From Deltaproteobacteria bacterium (lineage in GTDB: Bacteria > Desulfobacterota > Binatia > DP-6), in the NCBI GenBank assembly GCA_005879795.1, contig VBKJ01000153.1, forward strand, positions 1 to 35,408: a stretch of 35,408 nt of DNA, given 5' to 3'. Of this stretch, positions 17,200-23,928 are shown in pieces. A program made the position numbers and the translations under genes. The notes under the pieces are model-generated. The model worked only from the letters and a program-made list of their open reading frames with translations. It did no database searches and was not told the DNA's origin. The first letter of the stretch is position 1. Every line of letters begins with the position of its first letter.

Positions 17200-17229
17200 T
17201 TGACACCCGCATGGCGGGTGCCGTAAGGT
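17200..17229 (+). promoter_or_regulatory. HU promoter with an operator-like palindrome
   Basis: TTGACA (17200-17205) is a perfect -35; TAAGGT (17224-17229) is a weak -10 at 18 bases. The perfect palindrome ACCCGC-ATG-GCGGGT (17205-17219) fills the spacer, where a bound repressor would block polymerase. AGGAGGT precedes the ATG at 17261. Confidence 0.65.
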
Positions 17230-17260
17230 CGCGCCGCTCTCCACCCCCCCAGGAGGTCTG

Positions 17261-17551
17261 ATGACGAAGGCACAATTGGTGGCGAAACTCGCCGAAGGGA
17301 CCGGCGCCAGCCGCAAGCAGGTCGACGAGATCCTCGCGTCCATCATCGATACCGTGGTCAAGACCGTGAAGAAGGGCGAATCGGTCAAGATCCCGGGCCT
17401 CGGCATCTTCCGCCTGCGCAAGATGAAGGCGCGCATGGGGCGCAACCCGCAAACCGGCGAGCCCATCAAGATTCCCGCGCGCAAGAAGGTTGGCTTCTCG
17501 GTCGCGAAGACCTTCAAGGACACGGTGCTCGGCAACAGCAGCAAGAAGTAA
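17261..17551 (+). CDS. HU/IHF-family DNA-binding protein
   Basis: 96 residues, the usual HU size. MTKAQLVAKLAEGTGASRKQ forms the N-terminal helices; VKIPGLGIFRLRKMKARMGR is the beta arm; RNPQTGEPIKIPARKKVGF is the DNA-intercalating arm with the conserved Pro (GEPIKIPA). It ends in a Lys-rich tail. HU bends and compacts DNA and IHF-like members help NtrC-type activators loop onto sigma-54 promoters, which is suggestive next to two such promoters. Whether it is HU or IHF-like cannot be decided here. Strong AGGAGGT just before the start. Confidence 0.95.
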   Translation: MTKAQLVAKLAEGTGASRKQVDEILASIIDTVVKTVKKGESVKIPGLGIFRLRKMKARMGRNPQTGEPIKIPARKKVGFSVAKTFKDTVLGNSSKK

Positions 17552-17559
17552 TCGCTGGC

Positions 17560-17578
17560 GCCGGTCGGGTGGACCGGC
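17560..17578 (+). other. Hairpin between HU and the lipoprotein gene
   Basis: GCCGGTC-5-GACCGGC is a perfect 7-base stem ending just before the ribosome site (GGAGG) of the next gene. No T-run, so it could slow read-through or stabilise the HU message rather than terminate. Confidence 0.4.
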
Positions 17579-17590
17579 AGGAGGTAGGCC

Positions 17591-18163
17591 ATGAGACGGG
17601 AACCGCTCTTCCTGGCGTCCGTACTCGCGTTGCTCGGCGGCTGCGCGACCCTGCTGCACGGGCCGTATCAGGAGGTCGCTCTCGAATCGAATCCCCCGGG
17701 CGCGACGGCCACGATCATGCCGACGCTCTCCGAGCGCGGAACGAACTACCTCGACCCGACCAAGCAGTACACCGTCACGACGCCGGCCACCGTGCGGCTG
17801 CGCCGCGACAACACGTATCGCGTCGACATCCAGAAGTCCGGCTACAAGCTCGCCACGACCAAGCTCGTCAGCAGCTACGACTGGCTCAACGCGCCGGTCG
17901 CGTGCGGGCCCTGCGAGCTGATCGGCGACCTGCCCACCTACGATCTCAAGGGGAGGGCGCTGCCGCTGCGCTTCCTGGAGGGGGCCTTCTACGAGTACCC
18001 GCGCGGCTTCGTCGCCGCGTGGGGGAAGGGGCTGCGTATCCTCAGCCCCGAGGCGCTGCTCGGCAACGCCTTCAAGCTCCGGCCCCGGGAGGGCAGCTTC
18101 TTCACGGACTGGCACGGGCTCGGCACGCCGAAGGTCGAGGCCGCGCTCGAGCCGGCGGGCTAG
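17591..18163 (+). CDS. Predicted lipoprotein with PEGA-like domain
   Basis: 190 residues. MRREPLFLASVLALLGGC is a lipoprotein signal with lipobox LGGC (Cys18). VALESNPPGATATIMP and later TPATVRLRRDNTYRVDIQKSGY resemble PEGA domains (short beta repeats with a central NPPGA-like turn) found in surface or periplasmic proteins. The rest, rich in aromatics, is not recognised. Ribosome site AGGAGGT lies 6 bases before the ATG. It follows the HU gene by 39 bases and may share its transcript. Function unknown; probably an envelope structural or ligand-binding protein. Confidence 0.75.
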   Translation: MRREPLFLASVLALLGGCATLLHGPYQEVALESNPPGATATIMPTLSERGTNYLDPTKQYTVTTPATVRLRRDNTYRVDIQKSGYKLATTKLVSSYDWLNAPVACGPCELIGDLPTYDLKGRALPLRFLEGAFYEYPRGFVAAWGKGLRILSPEALLGNAFKLRPREGSFFTDWHGLGTPKVEAALEPAG

Positions 18164-18306
18164 CCAGCCAGCGCGACGCTGGGGTCGAAGGCGGGTGCGG
18201 CCGTCCAGACGCCCGGCCTCCCGGCGGCCCGACCGCCCTCCCCCACCCCGACGCTTCTCGCCGGCGCGGTAGCGGCCGCGCCGGGCTTGGCCTATGGATC
18301 CGTAGC

Positions 18307-18975
18307 ATGGCCGGGCCGCTCGACTTCTTCACCGTCGTCGACACGCAGCGGGCGCTACGCCGCTTCCGCTCCGATCCGGTGCCGGACGCCGCCATCCGCC
18401 GTGTGATCGCGGCCGCCACGCGCGCGCCCTCGGCGCGCGGCGCGGAGCCCTGGTTCTTCGTCGTGGTGCGCGACGAGCGGGCCCGCGCCGCGATCGGCGA
18501 GCGCTATCGCGCCGCCTGGGAGGCGGCCGAGCAGTTCACCGCTGCGGCCGACGCTGACCGCGATGTGCGCGACCGTCCGCACTACGCGCGCATGATGCGC
18601 GGGGTGCGCGACCTCGCGCTCAACTTCGCCGCGGCCCCCGTCCTGATCGTCTGCTGCCTCGACCACCGCCAGCTCGGTCCGCTCGCCGGCCCGGACTGCT
18701 CGCTCCGCTCGCCGCTTGCCGCCTACGCCTCGATCTTCCCGGCGGTACAGAATGTCCTCCTCGCCGCACGGGCGCTCGGCCTGGGCGCGACGCTCACCAC
18801 GCTCCACCGCACCTTCGAGCCCGCGCTCAAGGCGGTCCTCGACATTCCGGCGGGGGTCGAGGCAGTGGCCCTCGTCCCGCTCGGCTATCCGGTCGATCGC
18901 TTCGGCGCGACGCGGCGGAAGCCGGTCGAGGAGGTGGCGTTCCTCGATCGCTGGGGGAAGCCGTTCCGCGGCTGA
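18307..18975 (+). CDS. Nitroreductase-family FMN oxidoreductase
   Basis: 222 residues. The N terminus has TQRALRRFRSDPVPDAAIRR and then RAPSARGAEPWFFVVVRD, the FMN-binding pattern of the nitroreductase family. SIFPAVQNVLLAARALGLGA is the conserved central helix, and VALVPLGYPVDRFGATRRKP closes the fold. Members use NAD(P)H to reduce nitro groups, quinones, flavin or activated C=C bonds. The substrate is not evident. About 140 bases upstream hold no gene, and a DUF35-thiolase pair follows. Confidence 0.88.
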   Translation: MAGPLDFFTVVDTQRALRRFRSDPVPDAAIRRVIAAATRAPSARGAEPWFFVVVRDERARAAIGERYRAAWEAAEQFTAAADADRDVRDRPHYARMMRGVRDLALNFAAAPVLIVCCLDHRQLGPLAGPDCSLRSPLAAYASIFPAVQNVLLAARALGLGATLTTLHRTFEPALKAVLDIPAGVEAVALVPLGYPVDRFGATRRKPVEEVAFLDRWGKPFRG

Positions 18976-19034
18976 GGCCGGAGCCAGGCCCTCACCCGTG
19001 TGTGGTGAGCGGGCGTCGTGATAGACAGACGCCC

Positions 19035-19442
19035 ATGGCGGATGCGCGCGCCATCGTCGACGGCCTGTTCGTAACCGACGCGGACGGGCCGCGCCTCCTT
19101 ACCGCGCGCTGCCCCGCGTGCGGTAAGCCGCACTTCCCGGCGGGGCCGGTGTGTCCATACTGCGCCGCCGACGGCTGCCTCGAGATGCGCGTCGGACCCG
19201 AGGCCCGGCTCTGCCTCTACACCGCGGTGCAGACGCGGCCACCCGGCTACCGGGGCGAGATGCCCTACGGCTTCGGGGTCGTCGAACTCGCGGGCGGCCT
19301 GCGCGTGATCGCGCGCCTCACCGAGGCACGGCCCGAGCGGCTGCGGCCGGGCCTGTCGATGCGTCTGGTCGTCGAGCCGCTCTTCACCGACGACGAGGGA
19401 CGGCTCGTCCTCTCCTACGCTTTCCGTCCGGAGGGGCGGTGA
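19035..19442 (+). CDS. DUF35 zinc-ribbon/OB-fold protein (thiolase partner)
   Basis: 135 residues. The zinc ribbon is CPACGKPHFPAGPVCPYC (four Cys), followed by an OB-fold with LYTAVQTRPPGYRGEMPYGF and FGVVELAGGLRVIARL. DUF35 proteins bind a thiolase-fold partner and help it handle acyl-CoA; in HMG-CoA synthase complexes and in the steroid aldolase ChsH2-Ltp2 they bind or shield the CoA thioester. The stop overlaps the thiolase start as GTGA, fitting a 1:1 complex. Confidence 0.88.
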   Translation: MADARAIVDGLFVTDADGPRLLTARCPACGKPHFPAGPVCPYCAADGCLEMRVGPEARLCLYTAVQTRPPGYRGEMPYGFGVVELAGGLRVIARLTEARPERLRPGLSMRLVVEPLFTDDEGRLVLSYAFRPEGR

Positions 19443-20563
19443 GGCCGGTCTACATCTCCGGCGTGGGCATCCACTCCTTCGGGCGCTTCCCGGAGAAGAG
19501 CGTCACCGCGCTCGGCGCCCAGGCGGTGCGCACGGCGCTGGCCGACGCCGGCTTGAGGCGCGGCGATTTCCAAGCGGCGTTTTGCGGGACGGTCTACAGC
19601 GGCGTCGCCGCCGGGCACAAGGTGCTGACGGCGCTCGGCCTCTGCGGCGTGCCGATCGTGAACGTCGAGGCGGGCTGCGCGAGCGGCGGCGCGGCGCTCG
19701 CCCTCGGCGCGGCGCAGGTGGCGAGCGGGCGCCACGACTGCGTGCTCGTCTTCGGGCTCGAGAAGATGCCGCGCGGCATCATCCGCTCGAGCTTCTTCGA
19801 GCCGTGGCGCGAGGAGGCGGGGCTCGCCGCCACGCCCGCCTACTTCGCCCTCCGCGCCCAGCGCCTGATGGTCGAGAGCGACGTCCGGCTCGAGGACCTG
19901 GCGCGCGTGTCGGCCACGAACCACCGCCACGGGGTCGCGAACCCGCACGCGATGTACCGAAGAGCGCTCTCGGTGGAGGAGATCCTGGCCTCCCCGGTCG
20001 TATGCGAGCCGCTCCGGCTCCTCATGCTGTGCGCGCCCAACGAGGGCGCCGCGGCCGTCGTGCTCTCGGCGCGGCCCACACCCGTGCGCGTGGCCGCCGC
20101 GGCGCTCCGCTCGCACCACGCCGGCTCGGTGCTGGGCGAGCACACGCCGCTCTCCGGCCTGGCCGAGGACGGGGTCCCGACACCCACCGAGATGGCGGCC
20201 GCCGACGCCTGGGCCGAGGCCGGCCTCGGCCCCGCGGACCTCGACGTGGTCGAGCTGCAGGACACGGACGCCGCGCGCGCGATCCTCGCCGCCGAGGAGC
20301 TCGGCCTGTGCGCGAAGCACGGCGGCGGGCGCTGGGTGCGCGACGGCGGCGGCGAGATGACCTCGCGGCTGCCGGTCAACCCTTCGGGCGGTCTCCTCTC
20401 GAAGGGCGAGCCGCTCGGCGCCTCGGCACTCGGCCAGATCGTCGAGCTCACCTGGCAGCTGCGCGGCGCGGCGGGGCCGCGCCAGGTGCCCGGCGCGCAC
20501 GTCGCGCTCGCGCACACGGTGGGCCGCGGCGCCAACGCCTGCGTCGTCATCCTGGCACGCTGA
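19439..20563 (+). CDS. Thiolase-fold acyl-CoA enzyme (SCP2-type)
   Basis: 374 residues, GTG start overlapping the DUF35 stop. The nucleophile Cys80 is in NVEAGCASGGAALALGA. The C-terminal motif is NPSGGLLSKGEPLGASA, where typical thiolases have GHP: the active-site His is Glu. The terminal Cys region is GRGANACVVIL. SCP2-type thiolases cleave or condense 3-ketoacyl-CoA; loss of His makes ordinary thiolysis doubtful, and a condensing or aldolase role with the DUF35 partner is possible. No signal peptide; cytosolic. Confidence 0.85.
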   Translation: MRPVYISGVGIHSFGRFPEKSVTALGAQAVRTALADAGLRRGDFQAAFCGTVYSGVAAGHKVLTALGLCGVPIVNVEAGCASGGAALALGAAQVASGRHDCVLVFGLEKMPRGIIRSSFFEPWREEAGLAATPAYFALRAQRLMVESDVRLEDLARVSATNHRHGVANPHAMYRRALSVEEILASPVVCEPLRLLMLCAPNEGAAAVVLSARPTPVRVAAAALRSHHAGSVLGEHTPLSGLAEDGVPTPTEMAAADAWAEAGLGPADLDVVELQDTDAARAILAAEELGLCAKHGGGRWVRDGGGEMTSRLPVNPSGGLLSKGEPLGASALGQIVELTWQLRGAAGPRQVPGAHVALAHTVGRGANACVVILAR

Positions 20564-20581
20564 CGGGTGGGCGGCCGGGGG

Positions 20582-20595
20582 GGCGGGCGCCCGCC
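20582..20595. repeat. GC-rich palindrome after the thiolase gene
   Basis: GGCGGGCGCCCGCC is a perfect 14-base palindrome 19 bases after the stop. It has no T-run. It could be a protein site or part of a terminator, but GC-rich palindromes are common by chance here. Confidence 0.25.
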
Positions 20596-20626
20596 AGGTC
20601 GACTCCGAAAAGCTCGGCAGCGGTCT

Positions 20627-20655
20627 TTGACATTCCCAGCCCGGGTCCGGACACT
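20627..20655 (+). promoter_or_regulatory. Candidate promoter of the YdcF-like gene
   Basis: TTGACA (20627-20632) is a perfect -35; 17 bases on is GACACT, a poor -10 (3 of 6). Transcription would start next to the ATG at 20664, implying a very short leader. Confidence 0.35.
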
Positions 20656-20663
20656 GCCGCGCC

Positions 20664-21311
20664 ATGCGGGCCGCGCTCGGCGTCGCCGTCGCGCTCGCGG
20701 CCGTGGCGGTCGCCGCGATCCTCGCCGCCGGGCGCGTGCTGGTGGTGGCCGACCCGCTCCCGCCCCGCGCCGATGCGATCGTCGTCCTCGCCGGGTCCGT
20801 CCCCGACCGGGCCCTCGAGGCGGCCGACCTCTACGGCACCGGGCGCGCGCCGCGCGTGGTCGTGACGCGCGAGCGCCTGCCACGCGGCCAGGCGGCGCTG
20901 CGCGCCCGCGGCGTGCGCCTGCCCGAGGAGGACGAGCTCACGGTGACGGCGCTGCGCCAGCTCGGCGTCCCGCCGACCGCCATCCTCCTGCTGCGCCGAC
21001 GCGCCGTCAGCACCGAGAGCGAGGCGCGCACCATCGCGCGCTGGGCGTGCCGCCAGGGGGTCCGGCGCCTCGTCGTCGTCACCTCCCGCGCGCACACGCG
21101 CCGCGCCCGGCTGATCCTCCGCCAGGCCCTCGGCAAGGGCATCGAGCTCGCGATGCGCCCGTCGCGCTCCGATGCCTTCACCGCCGCCCGCTGGTGGCGC
21201 GTCCGCCGCGACGCCAAGCTCGTCTTGAGCGAGTACGAGAAGCTCGCCAACTACTGGCTCACCCAGAGCTGGCGGATCGCGCCCTGCGGCGGGATCAGGC
21301 GGCGCGACTGA
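20664..21311 (+). CDS. YdcF/DUF218-family membrane-anchored protein
   Basis: 215 residues. One N-terminal hydrophobic segment (about 4-30), then ADAIVVLAGSVPDRALEAADL and VTSRAHTRRARLIL, the two halves of the DUF218 pocket, with STESEARTIARW between. Relatives include SanA and YdcF, implicated in envelope barrier function; YdcF binds S-adenosylmethionine and no clear reaction is known. It stands alone between the thiolase pair and the convergent Grx4 gene, whose stop is 20 bases away. Confidence 0.85.
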   Translation: MRAALGVAVALAAVAVAAILAAGRVLVVADPLPPRADAIVVLAGSVPDRALEAADLYGTGRAPRVVVTRERLPRGQAALRARGVRLPEEDELTVTALRQLGVPPTAILLLRRRAVSTESEARTIARWACRQGVRRLVVVTSRAHTRRARLILRQALGKGIELAMRPSRSDAFTAARWWRVRRDAKLVLSEYEKLANYWLTQSWRIAPCGGIRRRD

Positions 21312-21331
21312 ACGGCGCCGCGCTCGGACTC

Positions 21332-21652
21332 TCAGCCCTCGACCGCCCTGCGCAGCAGCGGCGCGAGCTCCCCGCGCGCATGCATCTCACGCACGATGTC
21401 GCACCCGCCGACGAACTTCCCGCCCGCGTACACCTGGGGGATGGTCGGCCAGCTGGAGAAGCGCTTGATCCCCTCGCGCTTCTCCGGCTCGGCGAGCACG
21501 TCGATCGCCTTGAAGGGCACGCCGATCTCCCTGAGCACCGCCACCGTCGCGGCCGAGAAGCCGCACATCGGAAAGCTCGGCGTCCCCTTCATGTAGACGA
21601 CGATGTTGTTCCCCTTCACCTCGCGCGCGATGTCGTCCAGTACGTCGGCCAT
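21332..21652 (-). CDS. grxD: Monothiol glutaredoxin Grx4 (CGFS type)
   Basis: 106 residues. Active site MCGFSAATV with Cys30 and Ser at the second position, VYMKGTPSFP before it, WPTIPQVYAGGKFVGGCDI after it (TIP loop and GG glutathione contact). CGFS glutaredoxins carry a glutathione-ligated [2Fe-2S] cluster and deliver it to targets or to BolA. The bolA gene is immediately upstream in the same operon, which is a conserved pairing. The ribosome site AGGAG overlaps the bolA stop. Confidence 0.95.
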   Translation of the reverse strand: MADVLDDIAREVKGNNIVVYMKGTPSFPMCGFSAATVAVLREIGVPFKAIDVLAEPEKREGIKRFSSWPTIPQVYAGGKFVGGCDIVREMHARGELAPLLRRAVEG

Positions 21653-21664
21653 CCGGGCTCTCTC

Positions 21665-21889
21665 CTACGCCGCGGCCGTGCGCAGCGCCAGCGCGTGAAT
21701 CTCCGGCATGAGGGTGCCGAGGACCCCGTAGATCATCTGGTGCTGCTCGATGAGCGTCTTGCCGGCGAAGGCCGCGGTCCGCACCCGCACCTCGAAGTGG
21801 TCGCCGGCGCCGGTCGTGTCCTCGACCTGGACCTGGGCACCGGGCAGCGCCGCCTCGATGCGACGGCGGATCTCGTCGGGGCTCGTCAT
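21665..21889 (-). CDS. bolA: BolA-family protein
   Basis: 74 residues. The fold signature is DHFEVRVRTAAFAGKTLIEQ with HQMIYGVLG, holding the conserved His used to bridge the [2Fe-2S] cluster with Grx4. ATG at 21889 is preferred over the in-frame GTG at 21895 because GGAGGT lies six bases upstream of it. Twelve bases separate its stop from grxD. Such pairs act in iron-sulfur transfer and iron sensing. Confidence 0.92.
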   Translation of the reverse strand: MTSPDEIRRRIEAALPGAQVQVEDTTGAGDHFEVRVRTAAFAGKTLIEQHQMIYGVLGTLMPEIHALALRTAAA

Positions 21890-21947
21890 CCGCACACCTC
21901 CATGGGCTGGTACACGCTCGCCACGGGCGACGCAAGCGCGGGGGGCT

Positions 21948-22871
21948 TCAGCGCCCGGTGCCCGCGTGCGCCTCGCCCGCGCCGAGGTCCTTCAGGTTCA
22001 GGAAGGGGACCGCGCCGCCGCCGGTGAACTGGGGCAGGGAGCCGTTCCAGCGGTCGATCGCCTTGTTCTGGATGAGGAGCGACGTGAGCGACTCCTGGAG
22101 GAGGCGGTTCGCCTCGGCCTGCGCCTTGGCCTTCACCAGGGTCGCCTGCGCGTCGCCCTCACCCTCCGCCACCTTCGCCTTGGCGAGCGTCTGCTGGCGC
22201 TGCAGCTCGTACTCCGCCTGCTGCGCCTGCTGCTGGGCGGCCATCTTCTGCTGCAGCTGCTTCTCGATGATGTCGGGCAGGTGGCTCGCGCCAAGGTTGA
22301 CCTTGTCGACCACGAAGCCCATCTTGTTCATCTCGTTCCGCAGGTCGTCCTGGATGCGGGCCTGGAGCTGGCCGCGCTGGGCGGAGATCAGCTCGGTGAG
22401 CGACATCTGTCCGGCCGCGTTCTGCGATACGGTGATGATCGTCCGGCGGATGAAGGTGCGCTCGATGTCGGCGATGTCGGCACCCCGAAACGAGCGGAAG
22501 ACGTCGGCCGCCTGCTCGTGGCTCGTGTTGTAGGTGACGGAGATGTCCTGGCGGATGTGCTGCCCCTCTTTCGTGGGCAGGTCGATCGAATCGTCGCCCT
22601 GCGCGGTGCCCTCGCCGCCCCGCTGCACCATGGTGTAGGTGCGGAGCGCGACCGGGTAGGACTGCACCTGCGTGATCCACGGGACGCGCCAGGCCACCCC
22701 CTGCCCCACCGTCTTGAGCGCTCCCGACCAGCGGTTGAAGACCACGCCCACGTTGCCGGGCTGGATGATGGTGAACGAGGACCACACCGCGGCGACCAGG
22801 AAGAGCACCAGGCCGAGCACCGCGCCGCTCGCCAGCACGGCAGGCGCGTTCGCACGCACGTCATCCGTCAT
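21948..22871 (-). CDS. SPFH/Band 7 (prohibitin-like) membrane protein
   Basis: 307 residues. A membrane segment (about 12-35, LASGAVLGLVLFLVAAVWSS) precedes the SPFH domain beginning SFTIIQPGNVGVVFNRWSG, with VALRTYTMVQ and SVTYNTSHEQAADVF. The latter half is coiled-coil, Gln/Ala-rich (QQQAQQAEYELQRQQTLAKA). SPFH proteins form large membrane rings that organise proteases or lipid domains. The ATG at 22871 is preferred because GGAAGG lies six bases upstream. Its start overlaps the end of a small membrane-protein gene, likely its partner in the operon. Confidence 0.9.
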   Translation of the reverse strand: MTDDVRANAPAVLASGAVLGLVLFLVAAVWSSFTIIQPGNVGVVFNRWSGALKTVGQGVAWRVPWITQVQSYPVALRTYTMVQRGGEGTAQGDDSIDLPTKEGQHIRQDISVTYNTSHEQAADVFRSFRGADIADIERTFIRRTIITVSQNAAGQMSLTELISAQRGQLQARIQDDLRNEMNKMGFVVDKVNLGASHLPDIIEKQLQQKMAAQQQAQQAEYELQRQQTLAKAKVAEGEGDAQATLVKAKAQAEANRLLQESLTSLLIQNKAIDRWNGSLPQFTGGGAVPFLNLKDLGAGEAHAGTGR

Positions 22872-23061
22872 GGCCATCCTTCCGCCCGAACTTCCCGTCG
22901 CTGCGCCGCTCGAGGACGACGACGCGCCGCGCGCGGCGCGCGGCGCCGCCGCGCAGGAGACGGGCGATGCGGGCCTCGAGCCAGCGACGCAGCGGGCGGA
23001 GCGCCCCGTAGAGCGCGAGCACCAGCCCCACCAGGACGAGCAGCTCGCCGGCGCTGAGCAT
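22861..23061 (-). CDS. Small membrane protein upstream of the SPFH gene (66 aa)
   Basis: MLSAGELLVLVGLVLALYGA is one hydrophobic helix, followed by an Arg-rich tail (RRWLEARIARLLRG, AARRARRVVVLERR). No family known. The gene end overlaps the SPFH start by 11 bases. A sigma-70 promoter just upstream would place the first base about two bases before the ATG, so translation is probably leaderless; an in-frame TTG at 23067 is the only alternative. Confidence 0.55.
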   Translation of the reverse strand: MLSAGELLVLVGLVLALYGALRPLRRWLEARIARLLRGGAARRARRVVVLERRSDGKFGRKDGHDG

Positions 23062-23069
23062 CGGCAAGG

Positions 23070-23098
23070 CTTATAGCGCGCGCCGCGGCGCGGACCAA
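23070..23098 (-). promoter_or_regulatory. Sigma-70-type promoter of the SPFH operon
   Basis: Minus strand: TTGGTC (23093-23098), 17-base spacer, TATAAG (23070-23075). The predicted start, about 23063, nearly coincides with the ATG at 23061, so the mRNA is expected to be leaderless. Confidence 0.65.
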
Positions 23099-23124
23099 TG
23101 TGGCGCGCTCGGCGCGGGCCTGGT

Positions 23125-23478
23125 CTACGAGCAGCTCAGGTTCGGGCTCGCGTCGCTCGTCCAGGTGCAGGTCCGGGTCGCCTGCGGATGGCTCGTGCGG
23201 ATGGTGAACGAGTTCCCCAGGCCGGTCGCCGTGCAGCCCACGCCGGGCGAGAGATTCACGCCGGGCATGAGCGAGCAGTCGCCGCTGAAGTAGCCGAGCG
23301 TGTAGCCGTAGTAGGCTTCCTCGGCGGTGGCCGCGTTGCGTGCGTCCTGCATCACGCGCGCGTCGTAGCCCTTGCCCTTCTGGCCCGCGAACTGCGGCAT
23401 GGCGAGCGCCGCCAGCGTGCCGATGATGGCGACCACCACCAGGAGTTCGACGAGCGTGAAGCCGGCCGTGCGCCGCAT
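23125..23478 (-). CDS. Type IV pilin (major-pilin-like)
   Basis: 117 residues. Prepilin leader MRRTAG then FTLVELLVVVAIIGTLAAL: cleavage after Gly6, Phe at +1 and Glu at +5, as required for type IV pilins. The rest is small: MPQFAGQKGKGYDARVMQDA, a central YYGYTLGYF and three or more Cys (CSLM, GCTAT, TCTW, LSCS), probably making disulfides. A sigma-54 promoter immediately upstream matches how pilA is usually driven through PilR-type activators. The predicted mRNA leader is only about two bases. No other pilus gene is nearby. Confidence 0.9.
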   Translation of the reverse strand: MRRTAGFTLVELLVVVAIIGTLAALAMPQFAGQKGKGYDARVMQDARNAATAEEAYYGYTLGYFSGDCSLMPGVNLSPGVGCTATGLGNSFTIRTSHPQATRTCTWTSDASPNLSCS

Positions 23479-23490
23479 GCCCGGGTCTGG

Positions 23491-23506
23491 AGCAAACCCG
23501 GTGCCA
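23491..23506 (-). promoter_or_regulatory. Sigma-54 promoter of the pilin gene
   Basis: Minus strand: TGGCAC-CGGGT-TTGCT, a complete -24/-12 match. Predicted start near 23480. Third sigma-54 site in the window, with a different spacer from the other two. Confidence 0.87.
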
Positions 23507-23928
23507 GAGCCGCGAAGGCCGCCGGGGGTTGGATTTTCCGCACAAAGGCGGCACCGGCTCGACGGGGGCGGCAAGGGGCTGACGGCGCCCGGGGGCCGCC
23601 GTCGCGCGGCCGGCCGGGGTTCCCGATGGATGCAACAGCGCCAGCCCCGGCGCCCCGCAGGGCATCCCCGCGCGCGCCGCTGCGAACGACGACGTGGGCG
23701 GGCGTGCCGTACCGTGCGACTGCGGTGACGTGCTCGTCGGCTCGCGCCCGCTCGGCGTCGACGATGGCGCCGTCTCCTCGTGGCGCTCGCAGCGCTCGCG
23801 GTCGTCCTGGGCGCGAGCCGCGCGGCGCTGGCCGCGTGCACCAAGACGAAGGCGAGCGTCACCCCCCTGACCCCGGGTGGACCGGCCGAGCCGGGTCGGT
23901 TAATAACCTCCCCGGGAGGTAGGTGACG
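23507..23928. other. Intergenic region between the pilin and the amidohydrolase
   Basis: Besides the pilin sigma-54 promoter (its upstream side would hold the activator sites), the plus strand has an open stretch 23780-23926 starting at GTG whose N terminus looks like a signal peptide (VALAALAVVLGASRAALA, then ACTKTKAS). It has no good ribosome site and is listed only as a possibility. A hairpin over the amidohydrolase ribosome site is at 23906-23920. Confidence 0.4.
23906..23920 (+). promoter_or_regulatory. Ribosome-site hairpin of the amidohydrolase gene
   Basis: ACCTCC-CCG-GGAGGT: the six-base stem pairs the ribosome site GGAGGT with an upstream anti-site. If formed, it would hide the site eight bases before the ATG at 23929 and control initiation. 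It follows an AT-rich TTAATAA, unusual in this DNA. Confidence 0.5.

Noticed and set aside
17560-17578. Intrinsic terminator after HU
   Set aside because: A perfect stem but no U-tract, and it abuts the next gene's ribosome site; kept only as a hairpin.
16777-18115. Two long minus-strand frames across the HU and lipoprotein genes
   Set aside because: HU and the lipoprotein are clear on the plus strand; the minus frames have no recognisable motifs and would run through the sigma-54 and HU promoters.
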